Shown piece after piece: positions 26,114 to 36,500 of a stretch of 64,000 nt of DNA (position 1 is its first letter; every line of letters begins with the position of its first letter). The notes under the pieces were generated by a model that was not told where the DNA came from, did not search any database, and was given only the letters and a program-made list of their open reading frames with translations. Source of the stretch: Rhizobium herbae (GTDB lineage Bacteria > Pseudomonadota > Alphaproteobacteria > Rhizobiales > Rhizobiaceae); contig NZ_JAGGJV010000002.1 in the NCBI RefSeq assembly GCF_017873135.1, forward strand, positions 675,432 to 739,431, in the 5' to 3' direction. The translations under genes were made by a program, and so were the position numbers.

Positions 26114-27454
26114 ATGGCGATCATCAGGAATGCAGCCCCGAGTGCTGCGCGAAAGGATATCGCTGTAGACCGGCTCACCAATCAGGACGTGGTCAAGTCG
26201 AAAAGCGTGCATCTCCTTGAAGGGCTGCTGGGAAACGACGACCGCATGCTTGCGCCAAGGGCAAAACCGGAGGCGCCCAACAAATTCCAGAAGATCATCA
26301 CGCAGGAAGTGAACAAGCGCAGTTGGCTGGGTTCAATCCGGTTGCGTCACGCCATGATCATGGTCAGCTTCGTGGCGTTCGTAGCGATCCCTGCGGCGCT
26401 TGCATCGCTTTATATGATGTTTATCGCCTCCGATCAGTATCATAGCTCTGCGTCCTTCTCTGTGCGCAGCATCGAGGCCACGGGTTCATCCGATATCCTC
26501 GGCATGTTCACCCAGGCATCGACGGGCAATACAGGCTCCGACAGCTATATCCTGATGGATTTCATCGGCAGTGAAAGAATGCTGGCCGACGCGGAGAAGA
26601 AGTTCGATCTCGACAAAATTTACGCTGCGCGCGGTTTGGACTATTTCTATGGAATGGCTGCGGGCCTGCCCGTGGAAGACAAGCTCTCCTATTGGCGCAA
26701 TATGATCGACGTGAACTACGATCATGCTTCGGGAATCATGCAGCTGCAGGTCAAGGCATTCGACCCGCAGCAGGCGCAAGACATTGCCAAGTTCATCCTT
26801 GAGGAGAGCGATGCGCTGGTCAACAACCTGTCCGCATCGGCCCGCGACGGTGTTCTTAAGTCCGCGCAGGATGAAATGCATCTCGCAGAGAGCCGCCTTG
26901 CCAAGGCACGAGCGGCAGTGCGCGAATATCGCGATGTTTCGCAGGAGGTTGATCCCGTCGAAGGAGCGAAGCTGGCGGCGCAGCTCATTGGTGGATTGGA
27001 GGCACAGCTCGTCCAGATGAATGCCGACCTCGCAACGGCAAAATCGCAGATGGGCGAAGACACCCCTCGCATTCGCGTACTCAAGGCACGCATAGCCAGC
27101 GTGGAAGAGCAGCTCTCATCCGAACGTCAGCGGCTCGGGAGCGGAAACGCAGGGGCGCAATCCGAATCGGGAGCTAGCGGCGATGTTGCCGGCCGAATCC
27201 AGAAGTTTGAGGCGCTGGAGACAGAGCGCGAATTTGCTGAGCGTGCCTATACGGCATCCTTGGGCAGCCTGGAAAAGGCCCGCATTGATGCGGGTAACAA
27301 GCAGCGTTATCTTGCCGTCTTCCTGGAGCCGTCGCTCTCCCAGATGGCTCAGTACCCGGCGCGGTTCCTTAATTCGTTCCTCGTGGCACTGGGTCTGCTG
27401 TTTGCATGGGCCGTGTTCGTGATGGGCTATTACAATATCCGCGACCGGACCTGA
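26114..27454 (+). CDS. kpsE: Capsule export periplasmic adaptor (KpsE/RkpR)
   Basis: A 446-residue polysaccharide co-polymerase type 3 / KpsE protein. It has a cytoplasmic N-terminal region of about 75 residues, a first membrane segment (IMVSFVAFVAIPAALASLYM), a long periplasmic part beginning FIASDQYHSSASFSVRS with predicted coiled coil around residues 245-345, and a second segment (SFLVALGLLFAWAVFVMGYY) near the C-terminus. It spans the periplasm between KpsMT and the outer-membrane exporter. It is the last intact gene of the plus-strand export series; the next gene is a pseudogene. Confidence 0.93.
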   Translation: MAIIRNAAPSAARKDIAVDRLTNQDVVKSKSVHLLEGLLGNDDRMLAPRAKPEAPNKFQKIITQEVNKRSWLGSIRLRHAMIMVSFVAFVAIPAALASLYMMFIASDQYHSSASFSVRSIEATGSSDILGMFTQASTGNTGSDSYILMDFIGSERMLADAEKKFDLDKIYAARGLDYFYGMAAGLPVEDKLSYWRNMIDVNYDHASGIMQLQVKAFDPQQAQDIAKFILEESDALVNNLSASARDGVLKSAQDEMHLAESRLAKARAAVREYRDVSQEVDPVEGAKLAAQLIGGLEAQLVQMNADLATAKSQMGEDTPRIRVLKARIASVEEQLSSERQRLGSGNAGAQSESGASGDVAGRIQKFEALETEREFAERAYTASLGSLEKARIDAGNKQRYLAVFLEPSLSQMAQYPARFLNSFLVALGLLFAWAVFVMGYYNIRDRT

Positions 27455-27603
27455 GTTTTGCCGGAAAATTGCGCATAGATACATACGGCCAGGCGGATGT
27501 TGCTGACTGGCCGTCGCACATGACTGTTCCGAACAGCAGCCCATGGCTTTTTTTCCATAGATATGAGCATCTGGTTCGAACGAGGCGTGCACGGTATTCG
27601 ATA

Positions 27604-28249
27604 ATGATTTTTTTTATGAGAGCAGGCAGATTTATCAAGTCGCTGCCGCGAGTCCGTTTTTTAAGACCTTTCGCCATCAGGCTCGATTGGGGGCACGACA
27701 ATGTCGTCGAGGGAAAGGGCGGGATGATTGCGACGATCCGCCTCTACGGGAGCCGGAACCGGATCGAGTTGCCGAAGACATCCTCTTTTACCGGCCACAT
27801 CACCGTTCACGGCGAGGGAAACCGCATCCTGATCGGCGAAAATGGCCGTTTGACAGGTCAACTTATGGTCAAAAAGGCTGCAACCAGGCGGTGACCATCG
27901 GCGAGGCACGACTTTCGAATCGGTCTATGTTCTCTGCATGGAGCGCTGTGATGTTACGATCGGGCGCTGCTACCTGTTTTCTCGCGGGATCGAGATACGT
28001 ACAAGCGATTCCCATTCGCTGATCCGGAAAAGAGACGGCCGTCGGCTCAATCGCGCAGCACCTGTCGTCGTTGTTGCCAAGTCCTTCGTCAACAAGGCAT
28101 TCAGCGAAAGCGGTGTCGTTCTGGCCGGTACCCCCGCAACGCTTGTCAAGCGCAGCGTCACATGGAGGCGGGCAAGAAAGCGCCGCTTGTCGCAGGATGA
28201 AATGGAAGCCCGGGGCCTTGTAGAGCCCATCAGTGACGACGAGGCGTGA
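27604..28249 (+). pseudogene. Decayed hexapeptide-repeat (WbbJ/LbH-type) acetyltransferase
   Basis: Three successive reading frames together spell one left-handed beta-helix acetyltransferase. Frame A (27604-27894) ends ILIGENGRLTGQLMVKKAAT before TGA. A second frame continues GCNQAVTIGEA near 27880-27905. A third (from about 27907) gives TTFESVYVLCMERCDVTIGR, LFSRGIEIRTSDSHSL and AAPVVVVAKSFVNKAFSESG, then VVLAGTPATLVKR. So two frameshifts are needed, and the stretch between AAPVV and VVAKSF lacks about 25 residues that intact relatives have (the IGDHVWIG repeat coils). The 3' end overlaps the end of rkpJ. Loss of a capsule-acetylating enzyme is the natural reading. Confidence 0.8.
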
Positions 28250-29528
28250 TTTTCGAAGGTTTTTTTCTCGGAGGCGGATCAATGAACGCGCCGGGTTGAT
28301 TGACCGAGCGCGTGTGTAGCCTTTCCGCAATCGCATCCGCGCCGGCATCCGTACCGGCAGCGGAATATAAGTTTCCTTTTACCTGGATTGCCGCCGCGAG
28401 CAGGCGGAAAAAAGCCGTGCGCAGCGGCTCCTCCGGCGGCACCGGGTCGCTCCAGAACTGATCGAGCCCCGTTTGATCGCTGAGCCCCGCGATGTCGAAA
28501 ACCGCCTCTCCCAACACCTTGACCGGCTTGCCCAGCTGCAAGGCATGCAGCCCGACGGTGGAGTTGACCGTGACAATGCCCGTCCCTTTTCGGAGCAACG
28601 CGTTCAGGTCGCCGCCGTCAAGCAACCGCACGCGTTGGCTTATATCAAGCCGGGCCGCCAGATCCTCGACATAGGCTCGCCAATTGATCAGGCCGTTGTC
28701 GAGGGGATGTATCTTGACGACGAGTTGCGCTGCGCGCGGTGCATTGCCTGCAAAGGAGGTCAGGATCTGACTGATCGCCTCGCGCTGGTCGTTGTAGGGC
28801 GAATGGGCGCGCAGCTGAAAGTCGGTTTGCAACTGCAGTGGGAAAACGAAAAACGGGGCGTTGCCGGCAAGCAGATTCTCGACAAGGGCCGTTGCGGCCG
28901 CGCTTCTTCTCTTGCTGCCGGCCAGACGCACAACCCAGCCAGCATATTCGGTCAGCGGATGGAAGAGGGCATGGCGACGGTAGTGCGGGAAGAGGAACCA
29001 CAGGAAGACGTTCGGCAGATTGTAGAGGAGGTCATAGCCAGCTTCGGCGGCAAAACTTTGCGCATAGCGTTTTTTCCAATCCGGCTCGGGAAGTGTGCGG
29101 GCGGCATCGACGATCTGCCGGGGGTCTGCAGGAAAGTGGGAATTGGATGACATGCCGTCGCGCTCGACGGTCAACCAGTCCGGCCGCAGGTAACCCATTT
29201 CGACAACGGTGACCTCCACATTGCAGCCCCTGGCAGCGTCGACCGCAACTCGATGATAGGCGCGCTCTTCGCCCAGCAGCACAAGGTCGGTAACAGCATG
29301 CCGATCCATGAAGGAGGCGACATGATCGCGCCAGTCGGTTCCACCGCGGCCACGATAATTGTGTCCACCCTTGCGCCGCCAGAAGATCTGGTCGCCTGCA
29401 TTGAGGTTGATCCTCAGGCAGCGATAGCCTTTCGCCTCAAGCCGATCGGCGATCTTCGCAAAGATCGGCGAGGATGGCCCCTGCAGGAAAAGGAAGACGC
29501 GCCGCTCCGGCATATTTTGCAAAGCCAT
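28230..29528 (-). CDS. rkpJ: Capsule export protein RkpJ (KpsS-like Kdo transferase)
   Basis: A 432-residue KpsS/LipB-type protein. It opens RRVFLFLQGPSSPIFAKIAD, then INLNAGDQIFWRR, LLGEERAYHRVAVDAA, EMGYLRPDWLTVERDGMSSN and VVKIHPLDNGLINWR, the series seen in KpsS proteins that add the first Kdo to the lipid acceptor of capsules. With the KpsC-like protein encoded 5 kb away it should build the poly-Kdo linker. I start at the ATG at 29528, nine bases from AAGGG; the frame stays open upstream. It is last in the minus-strand rkpA-G-H-I-J series and its 3' end runs into the acetyltransferase pseudogene. Confidence 0.9.
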   Translation of the reverse strand: MALQNMPERRVFLFLQGPSSPIFAKIADRLEAKGYRCLRINLNAGDQIFWRRKGGHNYRGRGGTDWRDHVASFMDRHAVTDLVLLGEERAYHRVAVDAARGCNVEVTVVEMGYLRPDWLTVERDGMSSNSHFPADPRQIVDAARTLPEPDWKKRYAQSFAAEAGYDLLYNLPNVFLWFLFPHYRRHALFHPLTEYAGWVVRLAGSKRRSAAATALVENLLAGNAPFFVFPLQLQTDFQLRAHSPYNDQREAISQILTSFAGNAPRAAQLVVKIHPLDNGLINWRAYVEDLAARLDISQRVRLLDGGDLNALLRKGTGIVTVNSTVGLHALQLGKPVKVLGEAVFDIAGLSDQTGLDQFWSDPVPPEEPLRTAFFRLLAAAIQVKGNLYSAAGTDAGADAIAERLHTRSVNQPGAFIDPPPRKKPSKITPRRH

Positions 29529-29559
29529 CGTCACAGACCCTTGGGGAACAGCGCCGGCA

Positions 29560-31206
29560 CTATCGCAGATCATCCTTTTGCAGGTTGGCATGCTTGAGCA
29601 TTGCTTCCAGCAACTTCCAGGGTTCTTCATTGCGCGGAAATGTGGGGGCGTGATGCGCTTTGCGCGCCGCCGCCAGGGGCACGATGAAATAGTCCGTGCG
29701 GGGATCGGGGAAGGGGTCGGCGAAGGATTTCAGCAGCGGGGCGTGGTCGCCGTAGAAAACCAGCCACACAGGGCGGTCGAGCCTGTTCAGATGATCAACC
29801 AGTTCGCCCAGTGCCTTATCGGACTGCTGGAGGATATCGAGGTATATCTCGATGGGATCCGTCATTCCCGCGACGCGATTGGGCTCCCATGGCCCATGAT
29901 TGGCCATCGACGCGACGAAAAGAAAACTGCCCTTTGTATCCGTCTGGTTTTCCACATCCGCGATAACCTTGCGGGTCAACGCGGCATCCGAGACATAGGG
30001 ACCGTCGCGTGTTGTATCATGCTCGAATTCATCGAGCATGGTCATCTTCTCGAAGCCGAGCTGCGGCATGGCCTTGTGACGAAGGAAGAACGTCCGGTCA
30101 TAGGGATGCATGAAATGCGTGCTCCAGCCCGCATTCTTCAGCTTCGTCGGCCAGACCACGTTGGTATAATGGCTGGCGCGCAGATAGGGATAACTTGCAT
30201 CAATGTGGAGATCGTCGGGGACAAGGCCGCTCAGCACCGCGAACTCCGTTCGCAGCGTATAGCCGCCCTCGAAGACGGTCGAGAGGCGGCCCCATTGCAC
30301 TGCGAGTTTCTGCAGCCGGTCGATCGTCGGCAGCTTGAGCTTGCCCACGCCGCAATGGCGCATATCGAGAAAGGATTCCGATTGCCAGACGACGACGAGC
30401 GGCGCCTTGTTGTCAGCATCATGCCCGATCAGATCCTTCACCGCGGCAAAAAAGCGCTCGGACAGGTCTGCAACGATCTTCTCACGCCGGCGGCCGAGCC
30501 AGAGGATGAAATGGAAGACCACGGAAGCAAAAGTGCCGAAGCGGATTGTGCTTACCTTGACGTTCGGCTTGCCGACCAGTTGCTGCACGAAGTCCGCCAC
30601 CGGCCGGTTGACCGGACCGTAGAATAGCAGGATCCAGGGAAGATCGGCAATCAGGATCATAAGCACGATCCAGCCCAGCTTGTGACTGGACGGCAGGATG
30701 CTCGGTTCGAAATACATGTAGAGAGCCGAGACACCGAACACATACAAGAAGGCGACCGCCCAGAAGACGATGTTGAGTGAGTTCGCGTAGAAGATCGACT
30801 TGTATTTGAAGACGTCGGCAACCAGGGCGATATCGGAAAAGACCAGCGGTTCGCGAATGAATTTATACTTCGCCCGCGATATGCCGGTAAAGATGACGAA
30901 GAAGCTCATAGCACCGGCGCCGCCATAGAGTGGGCGCCAGGAAATTGAGAAGAATCCCGCAAAGACCAGAGCAATGATTGGAAGCCGCGCCAGAATATCC
31001 ACGGCTGCGCGCCTGCGGCTCGACGGCGGCCGGTTTTTCCGGCGTTCGCGTTTGGGCAAGGCAAATTTATCCGTGAACAGGATGACAGCGCAAGCCAAGG
31101 CGTAGCAGAAGACAGTCAGCGTTACGGGATGGTCATGCATGTGGAGCGACGTCAACGCCAAACGGATACCTTCATGATTTTCATCCGTCGCCGACTCGTC
31201 ATGCAT
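29560..31206 (-). CDS. rkpI: RkpI, membrane protein with sulfatase-fold phosphoglycerol-transferase-like domain
   Basis: A protein of about 548 residues with several N-terminal membrane segments (LTVFCYALACAVILFTDKFA, LARLPIIALVFAGFFSI, IVFWAVAFLYVFGVSALYM, LGWIVLMILIADLPWILLFY). A periplasmic alkaline-phosphatase-superfamily domain of the LtaS/MdoB type follows: VVVWQSESFLDM, GGYTLRTEFAVLSGL (putative nucleophile Thr), SMANHGPWEPNR and VFYGDHAPLLKSF (metal ligands). RkpI is known from S. meliloti as needed for K-antigen; such domains transfer phosphoglycerol-like groups. The start is uncertain: ATG 31206 is used, with TTG 31251 and ATG 31140 as alternatives, none with a good ribosome site. 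Confidence 0.85.
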   Translation of the reverse strand: MHDESATDENHEGIRLALTSLHMHDHPVTLTVFCYALACAVILFTDKFALPKRERRKNRPPSSRRRAAVDILARLPIIALVFAGFFSISWRPLYGGAGAMSFFVIFTGISRAKYKFIREPLVFSDIALVADVFKYKSIFYANSLNIVFWAVAFLYVFGVSALYMYFEPSILPSSHKLGWIVLMILIADLPWILLFYGPVNRPVADFVQQLVGKPNVKVSTIRFGTFASVVFHFILWLGRRREKIVADLSERFFAAVKDLIGHDADNKAPLVVVWQSESFLDMRHCGVGKLKLPTIDRLQKLAVQWGRLSTVFEGGYTLRTEFAVLSGLVPDDLHIDASYPYLRASHYTNVVWPTKLKNAGWSTHFMHPYDRTFFLRHKAMPQLGFEKMTMLDEFEHDTTRDGPYVSDAALTRKVIADVENQTDTKGSFLFVASMANHGPWEPNRVAGMTDPIEIYLDILQQSDKALGELVDHLNRLDRPVWLVFYGDHAPLLKSFADPFPDPRTDYFIVPLAAARKAHHAPTFPRNEEPWKLLEAMLKHANLQKDDLR

Positions 31207-31266
31207 CGCCGCGACAGAGCGACACTTAAATCCTATTTGTGGCAGATACAAGCAGACTGTGCCCGT

Positions 31267-32067
31267 TCAGGGGCCGCGGCTGATTCGCCGGATGGCACGG
31301 TCGAACCACCAGTTGAGAAAGGGCTTCACCGTCGAGCCGAACCGCCCCAGCGCAAGCAGCGTCCAGCCGAAAAATACCTCGAAATCACCTCTGTCGATGG
31401 CGCGGACGATGCGGCCTGCGACAGCTTCCGAGGGCCAGGGAGAAACACGTCCCATGATCACCGACGCTTCAGGCGGGCGGTGTTCCAATTCGCGGGCGAA
31501 CTGCGGCGTTTCGGTATCGGGCGGGAAGCAGACGGAGATGCGGACGCCGTGCGGCGTGGCTTCCGAGCGCAGCGCCTCCGCAAAACCATGCAAGGCGAAT
31601 TTTGAGGCGGAATAGGCGGTGTAGCCGTAAATGCCGATGAGCCCGGCGCCGGAGGAAATCAGCATGATCCTGCCGGCACGCCGCTCTTTCATGCCCGCGT
31701 AGACTGCTCGTACCGCGTGAACACTGCCAGAGAAGTTTGTGTGGAGCTGGCGGTCGAATGCATCGGATGAAAGCGTCTCGAACGGTCCGGGTTCGACAAC
31801 GCCCGCGGAGGTGATCAGGATGTCACAGGCGCCGAAGGCATCCTCGCATCTGCGGATTGCCGCCACCGTCTGGCTTTCGTCGGCAACGTCAGCGCTTTCG
31901 ATGCGGACAGCGCCCGGGCCATGGCCTTTGGCAAGCTCGTCTTGTACTGCCTCGAGCACCGATAGCGTTCGTGCAAGAAGGGAAACACGGGCGCCCCGGA
32001 AAGCATAAATCCGGGCAAGTGCCAGCCCGATCCCGCTCGAGCCGCCCGTAATGATCACATGAGTCAT
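31267..32067 (-). CDS. rkpH: RkpH, short-chain dehydrogenase resembling 3-ketodihydrosphingosine reductase
   Basis: A 266-residue SDR. The NADPH motif is VIITGGSSGIGLALARIYAF, the NAG region is replaced by LITSAGVVEPGPFE, and the catalytic Ser/Tyr/Lys are in LISSGAGLIGIYGYTAYSAS (YSASK). The HTNFSGSVHAVRAVY segment and the VCFPPDTETPQFARELEHRP stretch (PPDTxTPxxxxE) are the hallmark of ketosphinganine reductases. It sits between rkpG (an alpha-oxoamine synthase) and rkpI, so it should reduce the 3-keto group of the RkpG product to a hydroxyl. A hydrophobic C-terminal segment suggests membrane association. Confidence 0.9.
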   Translation of the reverse strand: MTHVIITGGSSGIGLALARIYAFRGARVSLLARTLSVLEAVQDELAKGHGPGAVRIESADVADESQTVAAIRRCEDAFGACDILITSAGVVEPGPFETLSSDAFDRQLHTNFSGSVHAVRAVYAGMKERRAGRIMLISSGAGLIGIYGYTAYSASKFALHGFAEALRSEATPHGVRISVCFPPDTETPQFARELEHRPPEASVIMGRVSPWPSEAVAGRIVRAIDRGDFEVFFGWTLLALGRFGSTVKPFLNWWFDRAIRRISRGP

Positions 32068-32124
32068 GCCGCAAGACCGGTTCGGTTCATGGAAATTCGT
32101 GTGGCGGCTCGGGAGCTGCCAATC

Positions 32125-33540
32125 CTATCGGGAGGCGAGCATCTTCATCATCTGCTGGATATCGATCGATGCAAGACCGAAATTTCGCTCTGCGAGATCC
32201 TTCAGCTTTTCCGCCGTCACCGCCACGGTCTGACGGATCTGCTCTTCCGTGTGCTCGCTGGTAATGAAGAACCGCAAACGCGCCATGCCCTCCGGCACTG
32301 CCGGGTGAATGATCGGCAGGGCGTTGATGCCGGCGGCAAGAAGATCGTTCGACAGCTGTACAGCGCGCAGCGAATCCCCGACCAGCACCGGAACCACCGA
32401 GAAACCGGCGCTCAAGCCCGTATCGAGACCGGCTTCTTGGGCAAGCTTCAGGAACAGCGCGCCATTCCGCTTCAATGCCGCCACACGTTCCGGTTCGCTT
32501 TCCAGAATATCGAGGCTTGCGATCGCGGACGCCGTCAGCACCGGCGCAAGGCCGACGCTGTAGACGAAGCCGCCGGCGGTTGCCTTGAGTACCGCCGCCA
32601 GAGCGGCGCTACCGGCGATATAGCCGCCGCAGCTCGACGTCGTCTTGGAGAGCGTTCCCATCCAGATATCGACCTGACGCGGATCGATGCCGAAATGCTC
32701 GAATGTGCCCTTGCCGCGCTTTCCGAGGATGCCGAGCGAATGGGCTTCGTCGACCATCAGCCAGAAACCGTATTCTGTCTTCAGCTTCATGATCGCCGGC
32801 AGGTTGGCAATATCGCCGTCCATCGAATAGACGCCTTCGACGATCACCAGAATGCGGCGATAATCGCCGGCTACCGTGCGCAGCACATGTTCGAGGTCGT
32901 TCGCATCATTGTGCTTGAAGAGGCGGCGCGTGGCGCCGGACAGCTTGATGCCGGCAAGCGCACTGTTGTGGATGAACTCGTCATGCACCACGAGGTCCTT
33001 CGGACCCATGAGGCAACTGATCGCCGCGACATTGGTCAGATAGCCGCTGACGAAGCAGACGGAGGCCTCGACGCCGTAGAAGGCGGCGATGCGCTCTTCC
33101 AGTTCGGCGTGCGCCGGGCGTTCGCCCGCTACCAGCCGGCTGGCAGATGCCGAGATGCCGAAGGTGTTGATGGTGTCGCGTGCCTGGGCAAGCACATGCG
33201 GGTGCCGGTTGAGGCCGAGATAATCATAGGACGCGAAATTGATCAGTTTGCGTCCGTCGATAACGGTCGTCGCTCCGGCCGCGGTCTGGTGAGCCCGGTA
33301 AAAAGGGTTTTCGATGCCCAGCTGCTCGCTCGCGGCCTTCTGCGTCTGAACCTGCTTGTATTCCGGCAGATCCTCGAACCTGGTCTGCTTGCGCCTGACC
33401 GGGGGAGGAACATCGCGCTCCGAGCGAGCCATGCGGTTACGCTCGGAAGACTGATGCGCGTTGCGCATTCGGTCCAGCAGGTTTTCCTTCAGGCTGCTGT
33501 TCATTTTCGAGACGTTGTGACGTTCCTCGTCCTTGCTCAT
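32125..33540 (-). CDS. rkpG: RkpG, alpha-oxoamine synthase
   Basis: A 471-residue PLP enzyme of the alpha-oxoamine synthase family (8-amino-7-oxononanoate synthase, serine palmitoyltransferase). Such enzymes condense an acyl thioester with an amino acid and lose CO2. The PLP lysine is K299 in DIWMGTLSKTTSSCGGYIAG, with LMVDEAHSLGILGKRGKG at ~261-278 and FVSGYLTNVAAI at ~163-174. An N-terminal extension of about 80 basic, polar residues is longer than in BioF. The gene overlaps rkpA by four bases, so it is coupled to the PKS, which has no thioesterase; RkpG is the likely chain-releasing enzyme. The amino acid used is unknown. Confidence 0.92.
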   Translation of the reverse strand: MSKDEERHNVSKMNSSLKENLLDRMRNAHQSSERNRMARSERDVPPPVRRKQTRFEDLPEYKQVQTQKAASEQLGIENPFYRAHQTAAGATTVIDGRKLINFASYDYLGLNRHPHVLAQARDTINTFGISASASRLVAGERPAHAELEERIAAFYGVEASVCFVSGYLTNVAAISCLMGPKDLVVHDEFIHNSALAGIKLSGATRRLFKHNDANDLEHVLRTVAGDYRRILVIVEGVYSMDGDIANLPAIMKLKTEYGFWLMVDEAHSLGILGKRGKGTFEHFGIDPRQVDIWMGTLSKTTSSCGGYIAGSAALAAVLKATAGGFVYSVGLAPVLTASAIASLDILESEPERVAALKRNGALFLKLAQEAGLDTGLSAGFSVVPVLVGDSLRAVQLSNDLLAAGINALPIIHPAVPEGMARLRFFITSEHTEEQIRQTVAVTAEKLKDLAERNFGLASIDIQQMMKMLASR

Positions 33541-36500
33541 AGGCTAACTGCCTTCTCCGTGCCGTTGCCGGTATGGCGCTGGGTGAGCTCGTTGACGATC
33601 TTGTTGTCGGCCGGCTCGCTGTCATCTTCGCCGCCATTATCGCGCTTGCTGACCTTGTCATAAAGCTTGCGCGCGACATCGCCGACAGTCGTATTGTCGG
33701 CAACGCCGCTCAATGGCATGTCGAAGCCGGTATTCTGCTGGAAGCTGATCCCGAGTTCCACCGCCATCAGGCTGTCGAGACCGATTTCCTTCAGGATCTT
33801 GCTGCGCGAAATCGTATCCTTCGACACGCGCAGGATAGCGGCGATTTCGCTTGCGACCAGATCATAAAGGATATCTTCGCCCTCCTGCGGCGATTTTCCC
33901 TCGATCATCGCCACGAGATCCATGGCCTTGCCATCGCTGCCCGAGGAATGCTGGTCGGCCGTTCGCAGGATAACCTCGAACAATGCATTGCGAACAACCG
34001 GCAGATTGCGCGCAGCCGCCCAATCAAACTCGGAAATCATCGCCACGGCGGCATCGACCGTGCCCGGATCGGAGCGGATGTAGCTCTCGACCTGATTGAG
34101 GGCGGACTTTGCCTTCAGCGCGGTCTTGCCGATACGCTTGGAGAGCAGATCGTTGACGTCTGTGTTCTGTGCCAGATAGCCCTTGTCGGCAATGGCGCCG
34201 AAGCCGATCGCCAGGCCCGGCAGACCTTCCAGCCGGCGTGCACGGGCAAGGCCTTCGAGATAGCCGTTGGCAGCGACATAGTTGGCCTGGCCGGGATTGC
34301 CGACCAGCGTCGTTGCCGACGAGAACATGATGAAATGATCGAGGGTATCGCTGCGCGTCAACCGGTCGAGAACGGCGGCGCCCTTGACCTTCACGTCGAT
34401 GACCGGACGGTTGCGTTCGCGGCTGAGATTGTTGATCAGCGCATCGTCGAGAACCATCGCCGCGTGAATGACGGTTTTCACCGGCCCGATCTGCCGGAGC
34501 GTCTTCAGCAGCATGTCTGCCGCCGCTTCATCGGTCACGTCGCAGGCATGAACGGTCGCCGAAACCCCCTTGCTTTCCCAGCGTTTGATAGTCTCGAGGG
34601 TTTCGATGTCGGCAATGCCGCGGCGCGTCGCGAGCGCGATGTTGCGCGCGCCCTTGTCGACGAGCCAGTTGGCGGCAGCGAGACCAAACCCGCCGATACC
34701 GCCAACGACCAGATGCACGCCCAGGCTATCGACCGACATCCGGCCGGCCGGCCGGTGGGCGACTTCATCGCGTCCGGAAACGGGCGGGAGGACGACGATC
34801 TTGCCGATGTGGCCGGCATTCTGCATCAGGCGGAAGGCGTTGCCGATTTCGTCGAAACCAAACGCGCGGTAGGGCAGGGGCACAAGCTTGCCCTCTTCGA
34901 ACAGCGCCCCGATTTCCGTGAAAATACGCTTCGTCAGATCCGGAGCGTTGACCAGCAGCTGGTCGGCATCGATGCCGAAATAGCTGATGTTGCGGCGGAA
35001 CGGCCGCAGGCCGATCTTGCTGTCGGCATAGTAGTCGCGTTTTCCCAGTTCCAGGAAGCGGCCGAATGGCTTCACCAGCGACAGGCTCTGCTCCATGGCT
35101 TCCGCAAACAGCGAATTCAGGACCAGATCCACGCCTTCACCGCCGGTAACGCCGAGGATGTCGTTGACGAAGGCGAGCGAGCGGGAATCAAAGACGTGAT
35201 CGGCGCCGAGCATCTTCAGGAAGCGGCGTTTTTCGCGCGTTCCCGCCGTGGCGATCACCTTGGCGCCGGCAAGCTTGGCGACCTGCAGAGCTGCCAAACC
35301 GACGCCGCCGGCAGCACCGTGGATCAGGATGGTTTCACCGGCGCGGATGCGGCCGAGTTCCATCATTGCGTAATAGGCGGTGAGGAAGGCAACCGGCACG
35401 GTTGCCGCGGCAACGGGGCTGACGGTTTCCGGCAGCCTGGCGACACCCGAGCGTGAAACGACGGCATGGGTGGAGAACGCCGCTGGCGCAATCGCCATCA
35501 CGGCATCGCCGACCGAAAGGTCCTTGACGCCGCTGCCGATGGCCACAACGTGGCCGGAAAGCTCCATGCCGATCGTCGCTCCGGCAAAGCCGTCCTCCAG
35601 CGCTTCTTCCGGAAGAAGGCCCATTGCCCACATAACATCGCGGAAGTTCAGACCGGTCGCGGCGACCGCAACGACGACATCGTCCGGGCCTGCCTGCGGA
35701 ATTTCAGATTCTTCCCAGGCAATGCTCCCGACCTGCGAACTGACGCGCTGGCGAATGGTCGCGGCCTTGAAATTGGTGGTCTTGCGCAGGCTCTGATCGA
35801 CAGGCCCTGGGACGGCGCGGATTTCCGAGAGGATGCCGCTCGTTCCATCAAGCAGCCATTCGCGGTTTTCGCTTTCGTTGCCGAGCATCGAGATCGCCGC
35901 GGCAAGCTGGTTGCCGACACCGGACTTCGGACCCGTGAAATCGAGCGAGTGGATATCGAGGAAATCATATTCGTTCTGCAGCACACGGGCGAATGCCCAC
36001 AAGCCACTGTTGATGCTTGAACCAGAGACATTCCTGTCGCGCGAAGCCCCCGTCACCGGCGCGCCGCCCGGCGCTACGATGAGAAGACGCGGACGGTGAT
36101 CGGCGGCAGGCTCCACATTGGAATAATACTGGCGCAGGGCCTCCGCAAATGCGCTCAGCGCGAGTACCCGATTTTGCAGAACGGCCGAATCCTGGCTGCG
36201 GTCAGCGGAGGTCGCGGACGACAGGTAGATTGCGCGTACCGGTTTCTCGTTGAGCCCTTCGATAGCTTCCGCGATCTTATCCTTGTCGGTATCGAAATCG
36301 CCGGTCAATTGAACCGGGATGAGCGGTGCCTGGATCGCGTCCTTGCCGGAGGGCAATGCGCTATGCAGGCTTGAGGCGCTGCCTTCGTGCAGGACAAGCA
36401 CCGGGCTCGAAATGTCCGCAGGCTGTGCATCTGCCGTTTGCGCGATATCGGCAAATTGACCGCCTTGCGCTTCGACAATGATGATGTTGCCATGCGACAA

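Noticed and set aside
32059..35456. Long plus-strand frames opposite rkpG and the 3' half of rkpA
   Set aside because: Composition is antisense-like and no domain is seen; the minus-strand RkpG and RkpA have complete catalytic motifs.
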